Assembly (NCBI RefSeq): GCF_021869535.1
Contig: NW_026262679.1
Location: forward strand, 44,686,426 to 44,750,425
From: Mytilus californianus
Taxonomy: Eukaryota > Mollusca > Bivalvia > Mytilida > Mytilidae
Direction of reading: 5' to 3'
DNA: 64,000 nucleotides
Positions within the stretch are counted from its first letter, which is position 1. Every line of letters starts with the position of its first letter. This document shows positions 11,501-21,954 of the stretch, in pieces. The position numbers and the translations under genes were made by a program. The notes under the pieces are model-generated. The model searched no databases. It was not told the DNA's origin and was given only the letters and a program-made list of their open reading frames with translations.

Positions 11501-12589
11501 AGAAAATTTCTACTTTTATTACAGTTCTAATGCAATCGAAATCGTTGATTATTATAAATACTTAGCCATTGATTTTTATAGCTCTGGAAAATTTATACAG
11601 GCAGTGTCAAGCCTCTCAGATAAAGCTAAAAAAGCATATTTTGCATTGGTCTAAACTCCCATACAGTGAAAACTTGTCTGTTAAAACTTGTCTCCAGCTT
11701 TTTAACTCAATGATAGTTCCTATTCTAACTTATGGATCAGAAGTATGGATATCAGAATTCAAACCAAATTTTGAAGCATTAGACAAAAGTAAATTTGAAA
11801 AAACACAAAACTCCATATCTAAAAACATACTTGGGGTTCATGGAAAGTCTTCCGATCTAGCAGTGCGGTGCGAATTGGGTGCATTACCTATTAGCATTAA
11901 ATGTTATCAACTTATGTATAAATACTATGTGCGTCTCAGTGATATTGGTGAACAGTCTGGTGGTCCACATGAAATTCTCAAGGCTGCTTTTGAAGTGGAC
12001 AAAACTCTAACAAGTAGAGAAAATTCATGGTCTAATAAATTAACTGAATTATCAAAATATATTGGAATATCCTTAAACTAGCATTGTAATATTAATTTCA
12101 AACAGAAACTAGAAGATTTCTACAAAAACAAAATTATATTTGAACTTAATCTAAAATGAAAGATGAAAACTTTTATTTTTTAGTAAAATTTATACTAAAT
12201 TTAAACAACAAGAATATTTGAACTTTAATGTTCCTAAATATCTCAGAAAAAAACCCACCAAATTAAGAATAAGTGCACACTCATTAGCAATGGAAACTGG
12301 TAGGTATGCAAGACCAATAATACCCTCTAATGAGAAATTTTGTAAATTTTGCACAGGACAAATTGAAAATGAGATACATTTCTTGATTGAATGTTCTCAT
12401 GATCAAAATAACAAAATTAGATCTAAATATAAAATCAATGAAATAAATTCAAATAATTCGAATGAAAATTTTATCAAAATTTTAAATCCCAATTCTGAAA
12501 AAGAACTAAAATCAATTTGTATGTATATTGAAGAAGCTCTTGATTTGAGAGACCACCATACTGTTTCATCAGATAATAATCCTTTATAG
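8572..12589 (+). pseudogene. LINE-A ORF2 relic: endonuclease, reverse transcriptase, CCHC-like end
   Basis: Endonuclease pieces: NIHGLNGDKF (from 8572), FAET (near 8650), GDFNART (8996-9016), STVDYILTSQN and SDH (9331-9339), as in apurinic-type LINE endonucleases. RT pieces: NYRGISI (10830s), FVDFKKAFDSV (11050s), GVKQGDSLSPTLFNLFVDD (11226-11282), then YADG at 11353-11364, where the second catalytic Asp is Gly. Thumb and C-terminal pieces follow, ending in C-x2-C-x8-H-x4-C near 12340-12393 and a stop at 12589. At least six frame changes plus a 532-bp insertion (10267-10798). When live it would have nicked and reverse-transcribed the target; the YADG change alone should abolish polymerase activity. 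Confidence 0.85.
10267..10798. mobile_element. 532-bp TIR element (MITE) in the LINE-A RT frame
   Basis: The 14-bp inverted ends are perfect (CAGGGGTTAAAAAA at 10267-10280 and its complement at 10785-10798), with a further subterminal inverted block around CACTAGCCC/GGGCTAGTG. A 5-bp target duplication, CATCA, flanks it (10262-10266 and 10799-10803). Dropping the insert and one CATCA makes the LINE reading continuous and in frame across the junction (ISVLTS then IFKSGDP). It has no coding sequence. The superfamily is not assigned. Confidence 0.88.
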
Positions 12590-12828
12590 CCGCTTGTGCA
12601 TATACACATATATCTTATATATAGGTGACTGTGTTTTTAAGTAAAATTATGAAAACTTATGTATATGTGTATGGTATCATGAAGAATTCTGAATGTTATG
12701 GTATCCATAGACCATACCTAGAATTGACTTATGACTTGTTACATTGATCTTTATTTCATTTATAGTAGATGTTATTGTTGAATATATTATTGTCTGTACT
12801 TGGATCACGCCTCTATTGTGCTCTTTCC

Positions 12829-12858
12829 AATAAAATATTGAATTGAATTAAATTGAAT
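12829..12858 (+). other. LINE-A 3' end: AATAAA and TTGAA-type tail
   Basis: AATAAA at 12829-12834 is followed at once by ATTGAATTGAATTAAATTGA. LINE-C, on the minus strand, ends in the same kind of tail at 21955. This suggests related 3' recognition by the two elements. Confidence 0.65.
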
Positions 12859-13232
12859 ATAACAAAATTCTTGGACATGTTTTGACCATATAATACCAGA
12901 TAGATGTTTAGTTCTTTGGGAAAAGTTTCTTCAAATAATATAAATATGTGCCCTTTTGTACTAAGAAGTGGTTTTTACAAAAAAATATTTTTTTATCACT
13001 TGAAATGTATCCCTCATAAAAGGGATAGTACATTGAGGGGTTACACCTCATTTGAGGGGTTGTTCCCAACCTGTTTAAAAGAAAAGTGTTCATAAGAATT
13101 ATATTTATAAAAAAAGTAACTATGTACCAAAATGCTGAAATTAAACAATGTGTCAACGAAGTTACTGACTGCAAGAGAAAACTGCAACGATAAAATATTT
13201 CCATGTACAAACCTCTGCCAGAGACGAAAAAT
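12859..13232. other. No gene recognised
   Basis: A+T-rich. Overlapping short open frames on both strands (12904-13343) have no recognisable content. A small block repeating GAGGGGTT (about 13034-13062) is the only pattern seen. Confidence 0.4.
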
Positions 13233-13405
13233 GAAAAAAAAATAGTGTGTCACGTGATCAGTACGTGGGTCTACTCGAAAAGAATAGTAATTAAACTGGG
13301 GCGTGTTTTTTTGTTCTTCGGTAGTGAGCCAGAAGAGGTCCATTTCTGTTTTTTTTTTTTTGCATTGGGAAGATCTTCTGGCTCTCTTCTACCTCTTCCT
13401 TTTAA
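13233..13405 (+). repeat. Inverted repeat, left partner of 17111-17245
   Basis: Shares with the reverse complement of 17111-17245 a GTCACGTG segment, GGGCGTGTTTT, and a hairpin of the form CCAGAAGAGGTCC ... GATCTTCTGG separated by a T-rich loop. Divergence is moderate. The pair brackets about 3.7 kb containing the Penelope-like RT relic and its tail repeats. Confidence 0.6.
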
Positions 13406-13440
13406 ATAGGTAGTTTAGACGACAGAGGCACATAACAAAC

Positions 13441-13609
13441 ATGGCGTCGCTTAGTCTAAATGATATTAATAAATTTATGAATGCAGATATAATTGAATCA
13501 GCCGTGTGAGCTGTGTGATAAACGTTTTTATGGTATGGCAGCCTTAGTAGGACATCCCTGTAGAGACGATAAGCTGTATAAATATAAGAACTACACGAAC
13601 AATATAACA
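13441..13609 (+). pseudogene. Candidate first exon, zinc-finger-like, frameshifted
   Basis: ATG at 13441 in a favourable context (ACAAACATGGCG) opens 22 codons beginning MASLSLNDINKFM and stopping at TGA. One base out of frame, from 13505, the reading continues as CELCDKRFYGMAALVGHPC, which fits the C-x2-C-x-K-x-F-x5-L-x2-H pattern of a C2H2 finger. A donor-like ACAGTAAGG follows at about 13607-13615. Either a decayed exon copy with a single-base insertion or a chance arrangement; no downstream exon was found. Confidence 0.28.
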
Positions 13610-13930
13610 GTAAGGGGACGACTATTTGATATTGTGGGGAGGGGAGGGGAGGGGACAGGATGATTTTTTGCGGATTTTTTATTCATTTTAATCTGTCGCT
13701 AACCATGCCTATCTTTTTCAGCTCTTACCAGGCAACCGTATTCATATTCAAAATACTCCTGTCACCCCCACTCCCATTAAAAAAATAAATCAAATGGTTT
13801 TTCCCTTATTTAACACGAGTTTAAATTGATCGATTGTTGGTTGCTTATTTTTAAAGTCCAATGACTTATATTTCATGCATGTCACAAAGTTTAGGAAAAC
13901 ACGAGTTTAAAAGTCAGGCATATATTATCA
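13610..13930. other. No gene recognised; G-rich tract
   Basis: Contains GGGGAGGGGAGGGGAGGGG at about 13637-13655, four or more G runs that could form a quadruplex. Otherwise A+T-rich. Confidence 0.45.
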
Positions 13931-14345
13931 AAAGAAGGAGATGTTGTATGATTTCCAATTAGGCAACTATCAACCGGAGTTCAAATGAAGTGGGTGTCAG
14001 CAATTATAGGCAACCGTACGGCATTCAACAGTGACAAAAACCAATACAGTATAGTCGGCTATAAAAGGCGCCGACATGAAAAATGTGAAACAATTCAAAC
14101 GAAAAAACTAAGTCCTAATTATATATAACAAAAATATTTACAAAAAATCAAATATGAGTCGACAGACGTGAACCAACAACAACCACTGAATTACAGGCTC
14201 CTGACTTGGGACAGGCTGTCGCACATAAAGAATGTGGCAGGGTTAAATATGTTTGTGAACGCGAATTGGGACAGTGATGTAACAGTACAACATAAGAACA
14301 AACTGTAAAAATCAGTTGCAATTGGATTAACTCAAAAGATCGGTA
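13931..14345 (-). repeat. Retroelement 3'-tail repeat, copy 1
   Basis: Diverged copy of the unit also seen at 14456-15245 and 16195-16510. Read on the minus strand it carries GGCCTTTTATAGC, the GCCGTACGG segment, and an end near GGCAATCATACCACATCTTC or a variant. On the + strand other copies lie at 42150-42525, 49860-50440 and 53385-53830. It follows the RT relic at 15247-16110 on the same strand, so I infer it is that family's 3' region. Confidence 0.6.
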
Positions 14346-14455
14346 CGAGAAAAAAAACTAACATTAAGACAATAAACACAAAGTACCGAAATACAAGCGT
14401 ATTTCCAGTAACTGAAAGCTTGTTCAAAGCCAATTAAAACTAACAAATACATCAT

Positions 14456-15245
14456 ATAAAAAAGAAGATTTGGTGTGATTGCCAATGAGACAACTCTCCA
14501 CAAGAGACCAAATGACACAGAAATTAACAACTATAGGTCACCGTACGGCCTTCAACAATGAGCAAAGCCCATACCGCATAGTCAGCAATAAAAGGCCCCG
14601 AAATGACAATGTAAAACAATTCAAACGAGAAAACTAACGGCCAAATTTATGTACAAAAAATGAACGAAAAACAAATATGTAATACATAAACAAACGACAA
14701 CCACCGAATAACAGGCTCCTGACTTGGGACAGGCACATACATACAGAATGTGGCGGGGTTAAACATGTAAGCGGGATCCCAACCCTTCCCTTAACCTTGG
14801 ACAGTGGTGTAACAGCACAACATAAGAACGAACTATAAAAATCACTTGAAAGAGGCTTAACTCATCAGATGGATAAAAATACAAATACTACAAATACAAG
14901 TGGACGTGGCCGGGTATTTGTACATCCAAACAACAAAAAGACACTAAGTACAGATCTGAGAGTACTCGCAATTACTGACAGCTAGTTCAAAGCCACTAAC
15001 AACTAATAAAAAAAATCATGCATCTAAGACTAAATTATCAATCCGTACACATCCAACATCCAATGGATTTAGTGTAAACACGTCATAAACAGTCAGAGAA
15101 AAACATGACCTTGTGCAATGCCAAGATACAGGTATCGACAGATTGTAGATCCATGAATGTGTATATGTATATAACAATAATATTTAGTTTGCTTTTAATT
15201 TACTGATAAGAAAATCAATATAAGTACCAATAAAAAAAATATTTA
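14456..15245 (-). repeat. Retroelement 3'-tail repeat, copy 2 (longer)
   Basis: Better-preserved copy. It includes the GGCTCCTGACTTGGGACAGG block (+ strand reading) and the region running up to the RT stop at 15247, so it probably represents the authentic 3' untranslated part of the element. No coding sequence. Confidence 0.65.
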
Positions 15246-15246
15246 A

Positions 15247-16110
15247 TTATCTAATTACAGTGTTGAATTGGTAACCTTTTAGAATAAGTTTATTTAAAGG
15301 ATCGATAAGTTTACCAGGATCGTTTCTAAATTTCCGGGCACGGTAAACAATATTGCCGTATAAATGAGGATGTGCAGTCCCGTTTGAAATAAGTTTTCTA
15401 CAGGTACAACCAAACTTCAAAACCAAATCTTTATATCTGTGGAAGAATTTAGTAAAGGTTTTAAGTAATTTGTGGTAACGAAATCCCTGGCTTAATAATT
15501 TACCAGTAATACATAGATTATGTTCGTTAAAATCAAAAACGTCACATAAGACTAGGGCATAGCGAACGAGTTGTGAAATATAAACACCGTAAGATGGCGC
15601 CAAAGGAACATCACCATCCAAAAAGGGAAAATTAACAATAGGGAACGAAAAATCGCCCCTTTTGTCGTAAATTTTAGTGTGGAATTTCCCGTGTAAAACC
15701 GAAATATCTAAATCTAGGAAAGGACAGTTGTTATCGTTTAAATTATATTTATTTAAAGTAAGTTCCTTTGGGTAAATTTCGGCAGTATATTGAGAAAATT
15801 CTTGATTATTTAACGAAAAAATATCATCAAGATAATGGTAAGTGTTGTTGAATTTATCAATTAAATGCAATTTAGACGGGTCTTTACTGAGTTTGGTCAT
15901 AAACTGAGATTCATAACAGTACAAAAACAAGTCTGCTATTAAAGGGGCGCAATTAGTGCCCATAGGAATACCTACAACCTGTCTATAAACTTTGCTGCCG
16001 AAACGTACCTAAATATTATCAAGGAGAAAATTAACAGCTTCAATCATCTCATCACACCTCCAGTAAGTATATCTGGCATATTTACCTTTCTCATTAGAGA
16101 AGAAGGCTTT
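15247..16110 (-). pseudogene. Penelope-like (inferred) reverse transcriptase relic
   Basis: 238 open codons from 15963 down to 15247, extended upstream in the same frame to 16110 through one stop (TAG at 16009-16011, where most likely a Tyr codon stood). Motifs in order: NFLLDNI, VRFGSKVYRQ, GIPMGTNCAPLIADLFLY (RT motif 4-like), YHYLDDIFSLNN (catalytic DD), FPFLDGDVP..YGVYISQL. The GIPMGTNCAPL/YLDDI signature separates it from the LINE RTs in this window, and I assign it to a Penelope-like group by memory of the pattern, not by search. N-terminal fingers and any GIY-YIG endonuclease are missing. RNA-dependent DNA synthesis would have been its role. Confidence 0.7.
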
Positions 16111-16194
16111 AAATGAGCTTTAAATGTTCTCAATGTTCTCCCAGACGAGAGAGGACAATCATTACACAACCAACGGATTTAGTCATAAGCAGTA

Positions 16195-16510
16195 TGAGAA
16201 ACGCCATAACCTTATATAGATATAGGAAGATGTGGTATGAGTGCCAATGAGACAACTCTCCATCCAAGTAACAATTTATAAAAGTAAACCATTATAGGTC
16301 AAGGTACGGCCTTCAACACGGAGCATTGGCTCATACCGAACAGCAAGCTATAAAGGGCCCCAAAAAATTACTAGTGTAAAACCATTCAAACGGGAAAACC
16401 AACGGTCTAATCTGTATAAAAACGAGAAACGAGAAACACGTATGAACTACATAAACAGACGACAACTACTGTACATCAGATTCCTGACTTAGGACAGGTG
16501 CAAACATTTG
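16195..16510 (-). repeat. Retroelement 3'-tail repeat, copy 3
   Basis: Third copy of the tail unit, upstream of the RT on its own strand. Carries the AGACAACTCTCCATCCA, GGCCTTCAAC and CCTGACTTAGGACAGG blocks (+ strand). Tail copies on both sides of the RT relic suggest either tandem insertion or a repeat-flanked element, a layout known for Penelope-like elements. Confidence 0.6.
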
Positions 16511-17110
16511 TATACCGTGTATACATATACAATTAAGGTTCTCAATAAGTGGTGGTCCGAAGGTTTTGATCATCAAAATTTTGCAAGGAACGGCACAATT
16601 TTCGCATTTTGCAATAGAAATAATAGTTAGGACCAGCATATTTTCTTCAAGGACCACCAGGGAATAAAGATTTTGAGAACTCTGCGATATCTGTCATATA
16701 CAACAATAATCCAGCTTTGTTACTTGATAGGCAAGATATCGTTTTAGATCATATATTATATACCAGACAAACATTGACAAATTCTTGTACACTGGTTTAA
16801 GATTATTCCTGAAAATTAAATGGTCGGAGCTTTAAGCCGGATTTGTTTAGCTAAATCAAGTTAGAAAAGCATAAAGAAAAAATGTCACGAATGCATGCAG
16901 CGATTTCTTCCAACCAATTTTCTTTGTTCTTTACATTGATAATACAATTACACCAATGCCAAAACAGAGAACACTATTATTGTCATGTCTACCGAATGAA
17001 CTGACGTAACTAAATTTTCTAATAAATCATCGTAAACTTCGTTTATGTCTTAAAAAATAAAAGTCTGCTATATTCGACGGCAAATTGAATTTTTGTTTTA
17101 TTGCTTCTTC
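16511..17110. other. No gene recognised
   Basis: A+T-rich stretch without recognised repeats. A small inverted pair (GGTTCTCAATAAG...GGTGGTCC near 16537-16562 and GGACCACC...GAGAAC near 16651-16680) brackets about 80 bp and could be a small fold-back. Confidence 0.4.
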
Positions 17111-17245
17111 TATAGAATATCTCCAGAAGAGGTCCAGATTCATTTTTTTTGAACTATTCATCAGAAGACATTCTGGAGATGTACAGAAGAGACCAATAAA
17201 ACACGCCCTTGTACTTAATCGTGTGTCACGTGCCGGTTGGCACGC
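17111..17245 (-). repeat. Inverted repeat, right partner of 13233-13405
   Basis: Inverted counterpart of 13233-13405. Contains its own hairpin (CTCCAGAAGAGGTCCAGATT ... ACATTCTGGAG), then ACACGCCC and the GTGTGTCACGTG segment. Confidence 0.6.
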
Positions 17246-17546
17246 GCTAATTAGCAAGTCTTTAACTTCAAAATCAAAATATCTATTGATACTAAATTTC
17301 ATATTTTTCTTTATATGCTTTTATCTTAATTTATTCATGTTATTTGTGCTCCTAAAACACCGTTCAAGTGTCCTTAGTGCAAAAACGTTGTTCTTAATGC
17401 ACTATGAAGACTTAGTCCTTTGCGGTATTTCTTTCTACACACCGCTATGCGGAGTTGTTCTTTTTTTATAAAGATATTTAGTAAAACAAAATAATTTTTG
17501 GTAAAGATAATTTCCTGTAAAAAATGACGGTCTTGTAATCGGCGAG

Positions 17547-18562
17547 GGACGTTTGCGCTTTTTCATAGGACATTCGCGCTTTTTTAATGGACTTTTGCGC
17601 TTCAATTCATAGGACATTTGCGCTTTTTAAATATGGACATTTGCGATTTTTGTATAGGACATTTGCGCTTTTACAATATTTTCTGTATGGATAAAAGTTA
17701 AACAGTAATTCCATTGCAAATTCGTGTTTAAAAGTCATGTCATAGCACATTGATATATAGAGATTAATACATGGCCTTTTCCATATCGGCCCGGGTATCA
17801 TCCCGAGACGTAGTCGAGGTGCTGATATTGGTCGAGGGATGATACCCGGGCCGATATGGAAAAGGCCATGTATTAATCTCTTTATCATATACTTCCGAAA
17901 ATAAAAGAAGATTAACACAGGAAGCTGATATGGATTTCTGCCCGGGCCGATACGGCCATATCAGCCCGGATAGTGACGTCATTGGGCTGATACGGGGTTA
18001 TCAGACCGGGTGTGCAAATACGACTTGTTTTCTTCCGGTCGTTGCACATATGCAAAAAGCACTGTATTAGGCATGAAGTATATGATAAAGTTATATATAC
18101 CTAAAAGTAATTATTATAAAGTTTAGTTATCACAGGTCAGTTTTTGCTTGATATCTGAAGCCCATATTTAAGTCTCTATATCTTATAATTCTTGACTGAG
18201 ATGCCTGTTCATCAATACATGGAAGTAATATTCAAATATTACTTCCATGATCAATATAACGAATTTTAATGTAATTAAGCGACTGATGTTCAATGATAAA
18301 AATCCATCGTGGCATATGCATTTTGTCCTCTTTACTTTCTCTTTAACTTTAACTCTATATTTAAGACTGTGTCAATGTGAACTAACTAACGACAAATATA
18401 AGTTGAATTTATTTACGTAACTCATTAAAATTACAGGTAGACGGCTGTAGATAGAAAGCGCAAATGTCCGATCAATTTACTACAGGTGTATCAAAATTTA
18501 AAGCGCAAATGTACATATTGTTTGGAGAGCATCGTGTTACAGGTAAAAAAGCGCAAACGTCC
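17547..18562. mobile_element. Fold-back element with 16-bp motif arrays in both arms
   Basis: Left arm: six copies of GGACATTTGCGCTTTT (or 1-3 changes) starting at 17547, 17568, 17589, 17612, 17635 and 17657. Right arm: three inverted copies at 18455-18469, 18500-18514 and 18545-18562. Flanking words also match as inverted repeats (TCTTGTAATC near 17530 and its counterpart near 18570). The interior has two further inverted pairs (17760-17882; TTATCATATACTTC at about 17882 against about 18076-18090). No coding capacity. The iterated motif resembles an array of transposase-binding sites; that is inference. Confidence 0.75.
17760..17882. repeat. Near-perfect 45-bp-arm hairpin
   Basis: The arm starts AGAGATTAATACATGGCC, continues through CCATATCGGCCCGGGTATCA to TCCC, and is repeated inverted after a loop of about 31 nt. 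A related CCCGGGCCGATA phrase occurs again at 17941, so the palindrome lies in a larger inverted-repeat region of the fold-back element. Confidence 0.9.
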
Positions 18563-18903
18563 TGTGCCCCTTGTAATCATTTCACTTTTCACATCTCAGC
18601 TGACACTCTATTATTTACAACAAAAAATTATAAAAAACACCTGTGGTTGGTGTAGAGGTAAATTCAAGCTAATGCCACATTCAAGATGTTTTTTTAACGG
18701 TTCCTTAAAAAGGAGGGTCTGGATGGGGGTTAACAGAATAAAGAATATTGGGTAAAAAGTGCCGAATAAAGGCAAAACAAATTTAATGAATACAGAAAAA
18801 TCGGGGAAAAAAAATAACGAATAGAGAATGATAGAGTGCTAATATATAATGAATCAAGAAAATGACTGAAAAATAATAGAATACAGTGTTGGAGGACCCC
18901 CCC
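18563..18903. other. No gene recognised
   Basis: Purine-rich stretch with repeated GAATA-type words (18740-18890) and a run of seven C just before the LINE-B relic begins. Confidence 0.4.
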
Positions 18904-21243
18904 GTTTCTGATGTCATTTCTGATCACGATCTTCCATTGGCTTCGAATTTAAATCCTCCGGATCATTCGTTTTAACAGTGCTCTGTTCAACTATCTGGAT
19001 ATTCAAGCAGTCTCAAGAGAAAATACTACGTCAAAAGTATCTATACGAACATTTTCTCGAGCGAGCGGCGCGTCGTAGCACTTAACGGCATAATAGACTC
19101 ACTGCTAAGAGTACAGAACGTCAATAGTGAAATCGACGCGATTTACGATACCCTTATTAACACACTCCACTATGAAATGAGCGAACACATACTGTACAAA
19201 GATATCAGGTCATCGACTAGAAAGGTGAAAAATAGAGGCAAACCCTATTGGAATAATGAATTGAAGGACCTGTTCAAACTATCTTAGGTTCAAAGGTGAT
19301 CATCGCAGGAAACTAACATTGAAAATGGAATTTAAGACGGCAGGAAAAACATTCGACAAGACACAGAGACAGGAAGAACGAAAATTCATGAAGGAACGTA
19401 GAGAAAAGATACAGACGCTGAATACATCGAACCCTAAAGAATTCTGGAATGAGATCAGGAAATTAGGACCTGGAAGGAAAAATACAATCATCGATAGCGT
19501 AGTGATGGATGATGGAACTTATTCTAACGACCCGAATGTAATCAGAGAAGAATACTCGGAACTATTCTCCGAAAACACTACAAACGTCGATAATGAGTTC
19601 ATGGAGAGAATTAAGGCAATGAACAGTCAATGGGAGCTAGAATTCGAACAATTGCGAGTAAATGTAGACGATAATGAATCTCAACACATAAGTAGCATGG
19701 ACGATGAGATTACGATAGAAGAAACAAAGCGTGCGATTCGAAGAGCGAAAAACGAGAAAGCTGTAGGACAACATTACGAATGAAATAATAAAGAACGATA
19801 AACTGCTAACGGTCCTACATCGCCTCTATCACACTTGTTTCACGCATGGAATAGTTCCGGACTACTGGGCCAAGAGTATCATTCATCCGCTGTTAAAGAA
19901 GGGAAAAGACTATAGAGATCCGTTAGGATATCGATGTATTAGCCTCATCTCAACAATAGCGAAAACGTACAGCAATATTCTTAACACTCGACTTCTTGAA
20001 TATCTAGAGGACAATAGTTTGCTCAGCGAGGAACAGAATGGATTCCGGAAACTCCGATCATGCTTGGACCATATTTACAGTTTGTGCACTATTCTCCGAA
20101 ATCGAAAACTGGCGAATAAAGACACTTTCCTTTGTTTCATCGATTTTCAAAAGGCGTTCGACTCCGTAGATCACAACCTACATTTTCACAAACTTTTGTC
20201 GATTGGAATTCATGGAAATATGTACAAGGCGATCAAGTCAACTTATGAAAAGCTTCAAGCAGCGATACGCTTAAACGGATCTCTAACAGACTGGTTTTCA
20301 GTAGAAGCAGGCGTCCGTCAAGGTGACAATATAGCACCAACCCTGTTCGCAGTGTTTGTTGACGATCTAGTGACGGAAATAAACCGCATTGGTAAAGGAA
20401 TTAGCATTGGAATAGATTCATTAAGCTGTCTTCTCTACGCCGACGACATTGTACTGATCTCAGATACAGTAGATGGATTACAATCATTACTTCATTGTGT
20501 AACCGATTGGTCAAAGACATGGCGACTTAAAGTGAATACGGACAAAACGAAGATAATGCACGTGCGGAAAGCTTCTAAACCTGAGACTGATTACGCGCTC
20601 CAGCTAAACAATATGACTCTTGAAACAGTCTCGAAATACAGATATCTTGGACTTGTAATTAATGAACATTTGGATTATAAGGAAACAACAAACGAACTAG
20701 TTTTCAGTGGAAGCCGATCATTAGGTTCACTTGTGTCGAAATACTATGCAATGGATGGAATGGAAATATACGAAGATTTTTGACTCGACAGTTTTACCTA
20801 TACTAGAGTATGGATCCGGTGTGTGGGGTCATAAATGTTACGATTCATTAGAAAGACTATAATATAGAGCTATACGTACCTTTCTCGGTGTAAGTCTTAC
20901 AACGCCGATAACCGCAATCACAGGCGATATGGGATGGTATCCGATTCATCATAGAATTCAAGTCAATATTGTGCGTCTTTATTGTAGACTAGTTAAATTA
21001 CCTGACACTAGAATATATCGTAAAGTATTCTTGTGGGATCAAAATATCTCTACCAGATATCGTGACACTTGGTTCAATCACGCAAAGAAACTGTTTGATT
21101 CATGCGGACTCAACGATGTACTTTTTCTAGAGAACCAACACATTGTAACGCCATACTTAGTCGATTCTGTGAAAATGCATTTAGAAGACGAACATAAACA
21201 ATCTTGGTTAGACAATATTCAGCAAATGGCTAAACTTTTATGA
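18904..21243 (+). pseudogene. LINE-B: 5'-truncated non-LTR retrotransposon relic, intact YADD
   Basis: Starts inside the endonuclease at ISDHD (SDH codons 18919-18927). A linker piece contains GKPYWNNELKDL (about 19233-19270). Next comes a 154-codon frame (19319-19783) with NPKEFWNEIRKLG. After a one-base frame change near 19770, an open frame runs to 20783 with NEIIKND, GYRCISLIS, FIDFQKAFDSVDHN, GVRQGDNIAPTLFAVFVDDL, LLYADDIVLIS (catalytic YADD intact) and KYRYLGLVIN. Further shifts and a stop near 20862 precede the last frame (20929-21243, ending KLL). The sequence is visibly richer in G+C and CpG than its surroundings, so it belongs to a different family from LINE-A. No tail was found. 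Confidence 0.88.
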
Positions 21244-21954
21244 AGATGTTAAAAATATTTACACCTTTTCAATTATAATGTTCTATATATTTGCTAGATA
21301 AAAAGAAGACAAAATTTAAACATTAATGTCATATTTGGTTTTATTGAAAAATCTCTAGTTGATGCCGTGTAACAAATGAAAGGGGACACACACTTTCATC
21401 CTTATATCACTTAGGGAATACAAGTACATGTACTTGCGTTGTTGTAGTAATAATAATAAGATTTATACTCTGGATTCATAGCAAACTTAAAATCCCTGTG
21501 ATAATAAAATGCTTTCTTTCAAATTGTTTTTCATCAAATAATTCAAAGCCTATATGACACTAATCATCATTAAATTTCAAATTACTTTCCAAGGGCTTTT
21601 TCCTTACGTGTACAATTGGATAATATTTTCTAAGATATTTGTGACTTTCATCCTAATAATATCAAATATGTGTGACTTTTCTCGCATCATACATGTATAT
21701 CATATATGGACACATTTTTTCCCGTTAATTCTCTGAATTTACTGAACAGTATTTTAAAAGAAATATTTCTTCTCTGCTACACGTTTTTGCATTTAAAACT
21801 CACATAATTTTTGGTTGAGAAATATCGGGTAACAAATAATAATAGGTTATTATAATTTATTATTTCTATAGAATTTGTAAAGATTAAAGAAAAAAATTAG
21901 AAGATGCACCTTAAATACTGTATTTTGAGTTCGATATATATATCTTGACTTGTC
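21244..21954. other. No gene recognised
   Basis: A+T-rich. It may include the 3' untranslated part of LINE-B, but no tail repeat or polyadenylation signal ties it to the element. Confidence 0.4.

Larger units (their letters stand above)
2529..12858 (+). mobile_element. LINE-A: decayed non-LTR retrotransposon split by nested insertions
   Basis: ORF1 remnants (2810-7576) and ORF2 remnants (8572-12589) lie in the expected order on one strand and end in a polyadenylation signal and a TTGAA-type tail, so I read the region as a single LINE. Removing the five insertions (3838-4426, 5067-5871, 6042-7294, 8116-8565, 10267-10798) leaves about 6.7 kb, an ordinary two-ORF LINE length. Many stops, frameshifts and a mutated catalytic aspartate show it is dead. 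Clade not decided; an ORF1 esterase is known from CR1/L2-like LINEs. The exact 5' end is not visible; it lies after the N1 copy. Confidence 0.75.

Noticed and set aside
12904-13409. Four overlapping 60-100-codon frames on both strands
   Set aside because: Low-complexity Phe/Leu/Ile-rich translations of A/T-rich DNA and of the inverted repeat at 13233.
17027-17471. 91- and 128-codon frames on opposite strands
   Set aside because: They overlap the hairpin repeat 17111-17245 and mirror each other; no recognisable content outside it.
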